Assembly (NCBI GenBank): GCA_022566775.1
Contig: JADFIJ010000002.1
Span: 1 to 45,114, forward strand
DNA from: Pseudomonadota bacterium
Lineage (GTDB): Bacteria > Pseudomonadota > Gammaproteobacteria > Pseudomonadales > Pseudohongiellaceae
Direction: 5' to 3'
DNA: 45,114 nucleotides
Notes under the pieces: generated by a model
Seen by the model: the letters and a program-made list of their open reading frames with translations, nothing else
The model's database searches: none
What the model was told of the DNA's origin: nothing
Translations under genes and position numbers: made by a program
Shown: one piece after another, positions 1 through 7,910 of the stretch
How positions within the stretch are numbered: the first letter of the stretch is position 1
How the letters are laid out: the number at the start of each line of letters is the position of its first letter

Positions 1-37
1 AAAAGCTACTGGGAAGCAAAGGAAAGAGACCCTCGAT

Positions 38-124
38 GCCAGTGTGGTGAAATTGGTAGACACGCCGGACTCAAAATCCGGTTCCTTCACGGGAGTGGCG
101 GTTCAAGTCCGCCCACTGGTACCA
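38..124 (+). tRNA. tRNA-Leu (anticodon CAA)
   Basis: The sequence folds as a class II tRNA with a long variable arm. The acceptor arm GCCAGTG pairs with CACTGGT, the anticodon stem CCGGA/TCCGG encloses CTCAAAA (anticodon CAA, reads UUG), the T-arm is GGCGG-TTCAAGT-CCGCC, and the 3' ACCA is encoded. The first acceptor pair is a G1-U72 wobble rather than the usual G-C of bacterial tRNA-Leu. The whole gene is inside the window. Confidence 0.96.
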
Positions 125-132
125 AATTTTTG

Positions 133-161
133 TCTCTATTCGTTCAAGACATCAATAGAGA
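133..161. terminator. AT-rich inverted repeat between convergent tRNA-Leu and lipoprotein gene
   Basis: TCTCTATT (133-140) and AATAGAGA (154-161) are a perfect 8-bp inverted repeat with a 13-nt loop, placed between the convergent tRNA and lipoprotein gene. The position suits a transcription end. The stem is AT-rich and no clean T-tract follows, so terminator function is only a suggestion. Confidence 0.3.
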
Positions 162-172
162 AACGATATTTC

Positions 173-673
173 TTACAACTGCTGCTCGATTCGATAGAAC
201 CACCATAGGGGAATCTCGTCCCCAAAGACCTCCTCCATATCGTATTTACGGTTGTAGGCAGCATTGACTTCCCGACTCAGCGCTTCGTCGTCTAACAATG
301 ACATAGTTGCCTTGTAAATCTCACCATCGATATTTATTTTGACTTGGGGATTACGTTCGATGTTTTTTTCCCAAAATTTCTTTTCGGTGCCGTAAGAACC
401 AACGTAGAGATTGCCTTCAAACTCCACACACCAAATGGTTGTGGAATGGGCTAACAAATACCAGGTTCGAGTTTCAATGGCTATTTCCTGAATTTCATCG
501 GTAAACCGCCAATCATTCACCATTGCTGTTGCTTCTTCTCCCCCTAGCCATAAGCCTGGTCTTTCATCTTTGGGGGAGCAAGCAGCCGTTAGCAGCACCA
601 AGAGCAGTAACACCAACAACTTTTGGAATTGATGTAGTCTTCTGTAAGCAGACGCCAGAGGTTCGAGATTCAT
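173..673 (-). CDS. Lipoprotein with split-barrel (PNPOx/DUF2255-like) domain
   Basis: A 166-residue protein with a charged N-terminus, a leucine-rich hydrophobic stretch and the lipobox LTAAC, with the lipidated Cys near residue 32. It should be an exported, membrane-anchored lipoprotein. The rest has alternating strands and aromatic residues (TTIWCVEFEGNLYVGSYG, then KFWEKNIERNPQVKI). This resembles small pyridoxamine-phosphate-oxidase-like or DUF2255 split barrels that bind flavin or F420, although those are normally cytoplasmic. The start MNLEPL was chosen because it gives a proper signal peptide; an in-frame start 3 codons upstream (682) is possible. It lies 117 bp downstream of the flavoprotein gene on the same strand and may be cotranscribed with it. 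The family call is from motif impression only; activity is unknown. Confidence 0.6.
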   Translation of the reverse strand: MNLEPLASAYRRLHQFQKLLVLLLLVLLTAACSPKDERPGLWLGGEEATAMVNDWRFTDEIQEIAIETRTWYLLAHSTTIWCVEFEGNLYVGSYGTEKKFWEKNIERNPQVKINIDGEIYKATMSLLDDEALSREVNAAYNRKYDMEEVFGDEIPLWWFYRIEQQL

Positions 674-790
674 TACTTGCATTCCACAGTTGTGCTGATG
701 AAAGATCTTCAATCTTGCTAGGCCGCTTGAAAATAGGGTCATAATTTAGTTTCAGGGTATCGTCTATGCCTGTCACCGCCGAGGCAGCAA

Positions 791-2782
791 CTAATCCGCA
801 CCGGCGCTTCTGCGCCGACCACGACTTTGAACGGCAAGCTGCTCGCGGACTGCCCGGTGTGCCTCGTCGATGGCGGAGTCTGTATGGGTCGAGGCAGCAG
901 CATCGGAGTTGGCGATGGAAATCCGGCCGAAGCGTTGCCTGCCGATCACGCAGGGCCGATCGTCGGAGTCGTACATCGCCCACTCGATCGGATCCTCCAA
1001 TGTGTTATAGCTATAGGCATAACCGTGTGGCCAGCGATTCACCGTGATCGCTTCGATGTCTCGCGCCGGGTCGAAGCCCCCACCCTCCAGCATGCGACCG
1101 AGTTGGTCGCGAATCTTGCGTTCGAAGGTCTCGAAGCTGGTGGCTAGCAGATCCTCGCGGCCGAGACGATGCTGTTCCCGTTTCGGGTGTCCAGGCGCGC
1201 AAGGTTCCCGGGCCATACGAAGAATCATCGGCTGATCGGGTGAGGTGGAGGGTTGATAGTCACCAAACTGCACGGACCGACCCAGGGTGGCGCCGGTGTG
1301 ATACATGCCCGGCGCAGTGATCCCTGAGATGCCCAGCTTGGTGAAGGCCGTCCACTGGCGGATAAGGATGTTTGAGTAGACGAGGGGCATCTTCACACCG
1401 TACATGAGCGCGGTCTTCTGCGTGTCGGACATCTCGGGAACGAGGTGTGGGACGACGCCGTTATAACAGGCCATCACACAGTGACCCGCCCGTACCTTCT
1501 CGGCCTTGCCGTTCCGCACATAGGTGATTTCGACTTCGCTGGCCGCGTCGGGATCGCCCAAATGCCGCGCAGCTACTACCATGCTGTTGAGACGAATCCG
1601 CGCGTCCGAGCCCGAGCGGTCCAGACGATCGTAGGCCAGACGCGACATCATCGAGTCCTCCAGCGAACTCCCCGGAAGCGCGTCGGGAATCATGGCCCGA
1701 ACCAGTAGCCGCGCAATCGTCGCGTTGCCGTCTGGGAAGTAGATGTCCGGTCCTTCATTCCACTCACTCTCGAGACCATGCTGTCCACCGCCGATGTGGG
1801 TAAGCGGGCTCACCAGCGGGTTGGGTTCGAGGTTCATGCCCTGGAAGCCTGGATAGCCCTGGGCCCAGGCGTAGAGCGCCGGATGGCCATCGATGCCCAC
1901 ACAGAAGCTGCCCTTCGGGCGGTCGTTGAAGAACGGGACCACGTCGGGGTGCACTCTGGCCAGATTCAGCAGGAAATCCAGGTAACTGATCTTGGCCAGG
2001 CGTTCCTTCTTGTCCACATCCGATAGCCCAGGCATATAGTCCGGATTGGCCGTGTCATCGTAGAGTCGCGCGATATCCCTCTGCGCGTCCGCCGACAGCG
2101 GGGTCTGTGCCAGCCAATCGGCCCATCCGCTGCGGCCAGTTCCCCCTCCACGTCCCATAACCAGCCGATCCTCGCCGCCAAACACTTCTTCGGCAAAGAA
2201 CGTACTGCGACCCAGGCCCAGGGAACGGTAGAATCCCATCCCTTTCTCGCTGGTGGCAATCGCGCTTTCCACGTCGATGCCGATCGCCGCGAGCAAGTTT
2301 CTGGAGACCGTGCTGTATTGACGCACTGACTCGATATACGAGGTGCCGCCGTTCAGCATCAGGGTACGACCTTGATAGCTCATCTCATTGCGTTTGGCGT
2401 GACCGCCAAAGTCGTCGTGGTTTTCCAGCACCAGGACCCGGGCATCTGGACCGGCGGCTGTCAGGAAGAAATAGGCGGCCGACAATCCGCTCAGCCCGCC
2501 TCCCACCACCACCATGTCGTAGTTTTCACCGGTATCGGCGGCATCGTTCCAGCTGCTCCCATCGCGAAGCGCATGGGCGGCTTCGAAGGAACCGGGATGA
2601 CTGCCGCGCATTCCAGTCAGAGACGGTGGATAGTATCCCTGTGCAGTGCGCGTTTCCTGTTGAGCCAAGGCCCATCGCGGTGCGACCAGCGACCCGGCGA
2701 CCACTGTCCCGGTACCACTGATGAAGTCGCGCCGGGTGATATTTCGGCGCATTCCGAGATCACGATCACTGTACCTGGACAT
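791..2782 (-). CDS. Tat-exported FAD-dependent dehydrogenase, spermidine dehydrogenase-like
   Basis: A 663-residue flavoprotein. Residues 16-20 (TRRDF) followed by a hydrophobic stretch ending in ALA near residue 40 form a twin-arginine signal, so it is exported folded with its cofactor. A Rossmann FAD motif (VVVGGGLSGLSAAYFF) lies around residues 91-106. Next comes a segment (NHDDFGGHAKRNEM) that closely resembles bacterial spermidine dehydrogenases (SpdH), which oxidise polyamines and pass electrons to an acceptor. The C-terminus (SDAAASTHTDSAIDEAHRAV) suits the end of the FAD domain. An ideal GGAGG precedes the ATG. The gene looks intact. Its base composition appears more GC-rich than its neighbours, which may mean acquisition by transfer. 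The substrate is inferred and could be another amine; a putative MerR-type promoter lies upstream. Confidence 0.75.
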   Translation of the reverse strand: MSRYSDRDLGMRRNITRRDFISGTGTVVAGSLVAPRWALAQQETRTAQGYYPPSLTGMRGSHPGSFEAAHALRDGSSWNDAADTGENYDMVVVGGGLSGLSAAYFFLTAAGPDARVLVLENHDDFGGHAKRNEMSYQGRTLMLNGGTSYIESVRQYSTVSRNLLAAIGIDVESAIATSEKGMGFYRSLGLGRSTFFAEEVFGGEDRLVMGRGGGTGRSGWADWLAQTPLSADAQRDIARLYDDTANPDYMPGLSDVDKKERLAKISYLDFLLNLARVHPDVVPFFNDRPKGSFCVGIDGHPALYAWAQGYPGFQGMNLEPNPLVSPLTHIGGGQHGLESEWNEGPDIYFPDGNATIARLLVRAMIPDALPGSSLEDSMMSRLAYDRLDRSGSDARIRLNSMVVAARHLGDPDAASEVEITYVRNGKAEKVRAGHCVMACYNGVVPHLVPEMSDTQKTALMYGVKMPLVYSNILIRQWTAFTKLGISGITAPGMYHTGATLGRSVQFGDYQPSTSPDQPMILRMAREPCAPGHPKREQHRLGREDLLATSFETFERKIRDQLGRMLEGGGFDPARDIEAITVNRWPHGYAYSYNTLEDPIEWAMYDSDDRPCVIGRQRFGRISIANSDAAASTHTDSAIDEAHRAVREQLAVQSRGRRRSAGAD

Positions 2783-2858
2783 AGCACCTCCGGTTTACCG
2801 CCGCGGGAACGCCGCAGAGAGCCGGCTCTTTCTCTGCCCGGCTCAACGATTGAATGTG

Positions 2859-2890
2859 GATAAACTCCACTAGTACAGAGCCCGTGTCAA
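2859..2890 (-). promoter_or_regulatory. Candidate promoter with 20-bp spacer (MerR-regulated type) for the SpdH-like gene
   Basis: On the minus strand TTGACA (2890-2885) is separated by 20 bp from TTTATC (2864-2859). The spacer carries a partial dyad (CTCTGTAC / GTGGAG). Overlong 19-20 bp spacers with a central dyad are the mark of promoters activated by MerR-family regulators. No MerR gene is seen in the window. The distance to the start codon is about 70 nt, with a perfect 12-nt palindrome (2818-2829) in the leader. Confidence 0.4.
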
Positions 2891-3043
2891 GCACGCCCGG
2901 TGGCTAGGAATCTTTTCCACAGGAAGCTACTGCATACTCATTGCTTGCACAACAGCTTTGATTGGTAGCCTGAAAAAACAGGCTTAACGCTGATGCTAGA
3001 CAGAACTAATGGAAGTTGTCCAGTCTCCAGTTGGACCTGGCGA

Positions 3044-5491
3044 CTATTTTCGAATCCGTTCATTGGTCGGGTCGTACAAGGGACGTGTGGAGGCTGAGGC
3101 AGCGAACCTTTTCCCTGCGACTTCAATTTCAAAGTTCCCCGATTGGATGTATTCCAGGGTCGCACCGTCTGCATGATTGACGTAACCCAAGCCTACTGCA
3201 CAACCGACTGTGTGGCCGAACATGCCGGAAGTAATATAGCCGACTATTTCATCGTCTCGCCAAATTGGTTCGTTGTGATAGAGCAGCGGCTCAGGATCTG
3301 TTAGCGCAAATTGAATCAGGCGTTTTTTAATCGCGAGCTTCTGCTGTTTTTCCAGAGCTTCTTTGCCAATAAATCCACACTCTTTCTTCATATCAACCGC
3401 AAAACCCAATCCCGCTTCGAGAGGAGTATCTTCGTCCGTTATATCATGTCCCCAATGCCGATAAGCTTTTTCTATACGCAGGGAATTCATTGCGTGCATG
3501 CCAATATGCCGCAGATCAAAGGACTCACCCGCTTCCACCAGGCTGTCATAAACACCAAGCGCCTGCTCGGTGGGAATGTAGAGCTCCCATCCCAGCTCTC
3601 CCACGTAGGTAATCCGTGAAGCGCGTACAAAACTGTAGGCGATCTCTATCTCCCTTGACATCCCAAAAGGAAAATCTTCATTGCTCATGTCATTAGGTGT
3701 CAGCGATTGCAGAAAGGTCCGTGATTGTGGGCCCATAATGCCAATCACCGTCATGCTGGAAGTGATATCGGTTGCTACGACCCGCGCCTTGGACGGTATA
3801 TGATGAGTCAACCATTGAAAATCCCGGACCTGGGTAGCCCCTGCAGTCACCACCAGGTACTTATTCATTTCCAGTCGCGTTACTGTCAGATCGGCTTCGA
3901 TGCCACCGCGGGTATTTAACCATTGGGTATAAACAATCTTCCCGGGCGGGACCGCCACATTGTTAGCGCAGATATGATTCAGGACCTGTTCCGCATCGGG
4001 GCCCTGAACTAGAAATTTGGCAAACGAGGATTGATCAAACAGACCCAGGTTGTTTCGCACGGCGTGATGTTCTTCGGCAGAATAATTAAACCAGTTCTGC
4101 CGGAACCAGGAATATTGATAGCTTGCCGAGGCCTTATCGGCAGCATAAAAGTTAGGCCTTTCCCACCCCGCTATCTCGCCAAAGCAGGCATTTTGCTCCG
4201 CCAAACGATCGTGCAAAACAGATTTCCTCACACCCCGGGCAGTGGCAAATTGCCGATAGGGCCAGTGCATGGCATAGAGCAGACCCAGGCTCTCGGTAAC
4301 CCGGTCATGCAGGTATTGGCGGTTACCCTGGAATTTTTGGTTTCGGCGTATATCGACATCCCAAAGGTCTTGCGGTGGGAAGCCATCTTGCATCCACTGG
4401 GCCAGCACCTTGCCTACTCCACCCGCTGATTGTATGCCGATGGAATTGAACCCCGCGGCCACGAACAAATTCCCTAATTCAGGCGTTTCTCCAAGATGAT
4501 AGCGGTCATCCGGGGTAAAGCTCTCCGGTGCGTTAAAAAACATCTTTATCCCTGTCTGGGCTAACACAGGTACGCGGCTCATGGCCTGTTCGAGGATGGG
4601 TTGGATATGATCGATATCCTCTGGCAACTGGTCGAAACAAAAATCCTCTTTAATGCCATCCATACCCCAGGGTTTCGCCACCGGTTCGAATGCGCCCAGA
4701 AGAATTTTACCGGCATCTTCCTTGTAGTAGGCACAGGCGTCGTAATCACGCAGCACAGGAAGAGTGTTAGGTAAATCTGGGATTGCTTCGGTGACGATAT
4801 AGAAATGTTCACAGGCATGTAACGGTATGTTCACTCCGGCTTCCGCCGCCAGCTGCCGTGACCACATGCCACCACATATGACCACCTGTCTGGCCTTGAT
4901 CAAGCCTTGCTGCGTTTCAACACCAGTCACCTGATTGCCATCGTGACAGATGCGTGTCACCAGGGTGTCTTCAAAAATCCGGGCGCCTTGCAATCGAGCT
5001 CCCTTGATGAGGGACTGGGTCACATCTATCGGGTTCACCTGGCCGTCGGAGGGAGTCCATATTCCACCGAGGATACCCTCGGCGTTGATTAAGGGATAAC
5101 GGGATTCTATCTCCGGGACGTCGATCACATCCACGGTGAGATCAAAGACCTTGGCCATCGAGGCGTTTCTTTTCAGCTCCTCGAATCGTTGGATGTTGGT
5201 GGCGATGGATATCGAACCGTTCTGACGAAACCCGGTGGCAAGGCCGGTTTCCTGCTCGAGATTTCGATAGAGATCTGCGGTGTACCGCGCTAACTTCGTC
5301 ATGTTCAGGGAGTTGCGCAATTGACCGACGAGTCCTGCCGCATGCCAGGTGGTGCCAGACGTTAACTTCTTACGCTCAAGCAGAACGATATCATTCCAGC
5401 CCATCCCTGTGAGATGGTAGGCGACGGACGCGCCAACGATTCCGCCACCAATAACCACGACTTGAGCCTCCCGTGGCAATGAATCAGCCAT
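3044..5491 (-). CDS. Sarcosine/dimethylglycine dehydrogenase family protein (FAD- and folate-dependent)
   Basis: An 815-residue, multi-domain oxidoreductase. Residues 11-28 (VVVIGGGIVGASVAYHL) are the FAD Rossmann motif of the DAO domain. SGTTWHAAGL at about 45-54 contains the His that carries covalent FAD in dimethylglycine and sarcosine dehydrogenases. The C-terminal half, from about residue 430, is the aminomethyltransferase (GCV_T) fold that binds tetrahydrofolate (NLGLFDQSSFAKF; then LGELGW-type segments and GLGFAVDMKK). The family demethylates sarcosine or dimethylglycine and gives formaldehyde or methylene-THF. Length matches DMGDH/SARDH (about 800-850). The start has AGG 4-6 nt upstream. 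It stands alone with 256 bp upstream and 261 bp downstream non-coding. The exact N-methyl substrate cannot be read from sequence. Confidence 0.88.
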   Translation of the reverse strand: MADSLPREAQVVVIGGGIVGASVAYHLTGMGWNDIVLLERKKLTSGTTWHAAGLVGQLRNSLNMTKLARYTADLYRNLEQETGLATGFRQNGSISIATNIQRFEELKRNASMAKVFDLTVDVIDVPEIESRYPLINAEGILGGIWTPSDGQVNPIDVTQSLIKGARLQGARIFEDTLVTRICHDGNQVTGVETQQGLIKARQVVICGGMWSRQLAAEAGVNIPLHACEHFYIVTEAIPDLPNTLPVLRDYDACAYYKEDAGKILLGAFEPVAKPWGMDGIKEDFCFDQLPEDIDHIQPILEQAMSRVPVLAQTGIKMFFNAPESFTPDDRYHLGETPELGNLFVAAGFNSIGIQSAGGVGKVLAQWMQDGFPPQDLWDVDIRRNQKFQGNRQYLHDRVTESLGLLYAMHWPYRQFATARGVRKSVLHDRLAEQNACFGEIAGWERPNFYAADKASASYQYSWFRQNWFNYSAEEHHAVRNNLGLFDQSSFAKFLVQGPDAEQVLNHICANNVAVPPGKIVYTQWLNTRGGIEADLTVTRLEMNKYLVVTAGATQVRDFQWLTHHIPSKARVVATDITSSMTVIGIMGPQSRTFLQSLTPNDMSNEDFPFGMSREIEIAYSFVRASRITYVGELGWELYIPTEQALGVYDSLVEAGESFDLRHIGMHAMNSLRIEKAYRHWGHDITDEDTPLEAGLGFAVDMKKECGFIGKEALEKQQKLAIKKRLIQFALTDPEPLLYHNEPIWRDDEIVGYITSGMFGHTVGCAVGLGYVNHADGATLEYIQSGNFEIEVAGKRFAASASTRPLYDPTNERIRK

Positions 5492-5747
5492 TACCTGATA
5501 CTCCGTTTCGTATATTGTTGGCAGGATTGTCTCGAATAATCAGGGTCAGTGTCGAGATAAAGGATAGAGGGGATCCACGAGTTAAAGGGAACGGAACATC
5601 AGGACGCTTCCATTTATTATTGTGGAACCCGATTGCAGGCAAGGGCAGGACTGCAGAGGCCATTTTACAATCGTCTGGTGGATACTGCCTGGTACAATAT
5701 TCTATAGGTAACAAGCTTGAACGCCAAGATCAATGATTTTAACGTAT

Positions 5748-6470
5748 TTAGCACTGATCGGATCTAGCCGATCTGCGTATGAGAAAATACAGGAAACAGG
5801 CCGCAGACAATCCTGCGGAAGAAAATAACATGCACATAACCATGATCTGATAGCGCACGGCGATCAGTGGATCTACACCAGACAATATTTGCCCAGTCAT
5901 CATGCCGGGCAGGGAAACCAGACCCACGGCAAACAGGGAATTGGTGATTGGAATGAGGGCGGCTTTCAGGGCAAGCTCTCTGGCTGAGCTGGTATCGCTG
6001 CCGCGATCCAGTTCGCTCTGGAATCGTTCCGCGCAAATACTCACACTGTTCATCGCGCTGGCAAACACCATGCCCGCCAGAGGAATCAGATAGCGGGCCG
6101 AATAGAAGGGTTGCAGATTCAGCACCAGTTGGGTACTCACCGCGAGCGACAGCCCTCCTCCCAGCAGTATCGCCATGAAGGCGTAAACCAACAGCGCCCG
6201 GCGCCGCAGCTTGATGGAGCGCAAGGCTATCCAGCTAGAGACCATGACCATCACCATTAACACGGCCAAGACGATGAGTAGTTGGTCGGATTCCAGAATG
6301 AACGTCAGGAAGTAACCGATGACCAGGAGTTGCCCCAGCATGCGCGTTAATCCATACACAGAAACCGGCCCTTCCCGGGTCCATCTATACAGAATCCACA
6401 CCACGATGCTTACCGGCAGAAAGGCCATCATCAGATTGCCCAAGCCAATTAACTGGGGAGCTTCAGTCAT
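5748..6470 (-). CDS. fetB: FetB/YbbM-family (UPF0014) ABC permease
   Basis: A 240-residue, multi-spanning membrane protein (about six to seven hydrophobic helices). It has the family signatures IPLAGMVFASAMNSVS, AERFQSELDRG and the long conserved stretch VGLVSLPGMMTGQILSG followed by AVRYQIMV. In E. coli FetB pairs with the ATPase FetA and is reported to export iron under oxidative stress. Here no ATPase gene is adjacent: 380 bp upstream is non-coding and the downstream neighbour is 256 bp away. The ATG at 6470 is preferred; a GTG 7 codons upstream (6491) also fits. Partner and substrate are open. Confidence 0.85.
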   Translation of the reverse strand: MTEAPQLIGLGNLMMAFLPVSIVVWILYRWTREGPVSVYGLTRMLGQLLVIGYFLTFILESDQLLIVLAVLMVMVMVSSWIALRSIKLRRRALLVYAFMAILLGGGLSLAVSTQLVLNLQPFYSARYLIPLAGMVFASAMNSVSICAERFQSELDRGSDTSSARELALKAALIPITNSLFAVGLVSLPGMMTGQILSGVDPLIAVRYQIMVMCMLFSSAGLSAACFLYFLIRRSARSDQC

Positions 6471-6491
6471 CGTGTCACCGAGAGCCTCCAC

Positions 6492-6871
6492 GACTCATCA
6501 TGTAAATGGGGAAAAGAATTTGACGACATAGTCAACTGGCGCGGTAGAACGGTCGTTCACACCAGTAGGGACGCCTGCAACTCAGCAACTAACGAGTAGC
6601 GTTGAAATTTCCCGTGACTAGAGAATCTTCTCATCCTCAGTTTTCTGCTTTGAATACTGCCTGAGATTAAACATTCAGCGTCTCGGCCAATTCACTAAGT
6701 TGCTAAGTTGCAGGCGTCCCCATCAATTTTGGCTCATGTATCTTTATTTCCGATTTTGTGATGCATACCACAAAAATACCCCTGAATTTCAGTATGCTGT
6801 ACATCTAAACAGCGCTCCCCATAGGCAGCGCGGCAATATACTAAACTATTGAAGTTCGGGAAAACAATAAA
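6492..6871. other. 380-bp intergenic region between divergent fetB and PilZ genes
   Basis: No coding region is supported here. It contains the inverted-repeat element at 6568-6720 and, nearer the PilZ gene, an AT-rich stretch with TATACT (6837-6842) that could be a -10 box. No convincing -35 is seen at the proper distance. Confidence 0.6.
6568..6720. repeat. MITE-like element with 23-bp terminal inverted repeats
   Basis: The 23-nt stretch at 6568-6590 (starts GGGACGCCTGCAACT, ends AGCAACT) recurs inverted at 6698-6720 with one mismatch. The 153-bp unit has no ORF of note between its ends. Flanks show no clear target-site duplication. Size, near-perfect terminal repeats and intergenic place fit a miniature inverted-repeat transposable element or a similar mobile repeat. 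It also might serve as a terminator-like hairpin, but the 107-bp interior makes that unlikely. Confidence 0.65.
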
Positions 6872-7612
6872 ATGAACGTTCTAAGTCCAGAAGATGGCAA
6901 TATGACTCACAGGCAAGAAATTATCCAGCTTCTCAACATGGCGATCACGCAAGAATACAAATTTTCCCAAATAACCATAGTCAAGAGCCATGTTTCTTCC
7001 AACCCTATCAAACTGCTCTCGGTCAATGCTGAGGAAGGCACATTCTCTATGGACAGTGAGAGAGTGATCCCTGAGAAAAAATCGGAAGATTCAATGATGT
7101 TTCGCGCTCGATGTGGTGGACTTTCAATTGCATTCAAGTCTCGAATGGCTGATCTTGCCAGTGCTGAGTCTCTCTACAATCGCCCGAATAGATATAAGAT
7201 AGAACTTCCATACTCGATTAGCCGCATTCAATTACGCAATAGTGTGCGTGTCGACCTGAAATCTTTATCTGACGAAGTTCCGGCGCTTCTTTGCTTGTCC
7301 AAGGGTGGACACATCGATGGAAACGTCATCGATATTTCGATTTCCGGTGCAAAAATCAGGGTAAACCGAAATCTGGCAAAAGAGTTTAATGACTATCGAG
7401 CGCTTGAAGCTTGCAGAATTAATTTACCGAACAATTTTGTTCTACAAACCGGAGCGCAATTGATAGGCATGAAGTTTGATCAGGAATCCGGCACTTCCAC
7501 ATTGGGCTGCCAGTTTGTCAATATGCAAAGCGCAGACGAGGATATGCTGGAACAGCTTGTCAATGATGTCCTGAAACAAACGCAAGCTCCTGAATTGGCA
7601 ATTGCCAGCTAA
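6872..7612 (+). CDS. PilZ-domain c-di-GMP-binding protein (YcgR-like architecture)
   Basis: A 246-residue cytoplasmic protein with two parts. Residues about 1-115 form a YcgR-N-like beta domain. The C-terminal PilZ domain opens with RNSVR (the RxxxR motif, around residues 122-126) and continues with DISISGAKI (the DxSxxG motif). Both are the residues that bind cyclic di-GMP. YcgR-like proteins act on flagella, adhesion or polysaccharide output; no flagellar or cellulose gene is in the window, so the target is unknown. Alternative start at 6902. The codon use looks more AT-rich than downstream genes. Confidence 0.85.
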   Translation: MNVLSPEDGNMTHRQEIIQLLNMAITQEYKFSQITIVKSHVSSNPIKLLSVNAEEGTFSMDSERVIPEKKSEDSMMFRARCGGLSIAFKSRMADLASAESLYNRPNRYKIELPYSISRIQLRNSVRVDLKSLSDEVPALLCLSKGGHIDGNVIDISISGAKIRVNRNLAKEFNDYRALEACRINLPNNFVLQTGAQLIGMKFDQESGTSTLGCQFVNMQSADEDMLEQLVNDVLKQTQAPELAIAS

Positions 7613-7632
7613 GACCGCTGAAGGGCGGAATC

Positions 7633-7851
7633 TCAATCCCCCGGCCTTACCTTCTTAATCTCCACCCCATAGCTTTCAAAGTACCCGTTGTCTACCCAGA
7701 GCAGATGGCGGGGATGCTTCGGAAATTTCTCAAAGTTCACCCAGAAGGCAAGACTATTGAAGCCAACGGGAGCCTATGCTAACCGGAATATTTCACCCGG
7801 TGTGGTTATTACGGCATAATCGGTGCCCTGGGGAAACTGCAAACAGCACCG
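7633..7851 (-). pseudogene. Decayed gene fragment with internal stop
   Basis: On the minus strand one frame reads FPQGTDYAVITTPGEIFRLA, then TAG at 7776-7774, then APVGFNSLAFWVNFEKFPKH and on to GYFESYGVEIKKVRPGD and a TGA at 7635-7633. The second part reads like a natural protein C-terminus, and the frame stays the same across the TAG. Another stop (TAA) bounds it at 7854-7852. No start codon or promoter is seen. It is read as the tail of a lost gene, 3'-to-3' with the PilZ gene. The family is not recognised. The neighbouring plus-strand gene starts after it. Confidence 0.5.
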
Positions 7852-7910
7852 TTAAGGTCACTGTCCCCGAGATTACCTATAAGAAAAAGAAAACTACCGG
7901 AGGTGATGCC

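Noticed and set aside
2372-2863. 163-codon plus-strand frame over the flavoprotein start
   Set aside because: It is a shadow of the GC-rich Tat flavoprotein gene and lacks any recognisable domain.
2967-2984. AGCCTG-A6-CAGGCT hairpin downstream of the sarcosine dehydrogenase
   Set aside because: On the coding strand the T-run is in the loop, not after the stem, so it is not a normal intrinsic terminator; left out of the list.
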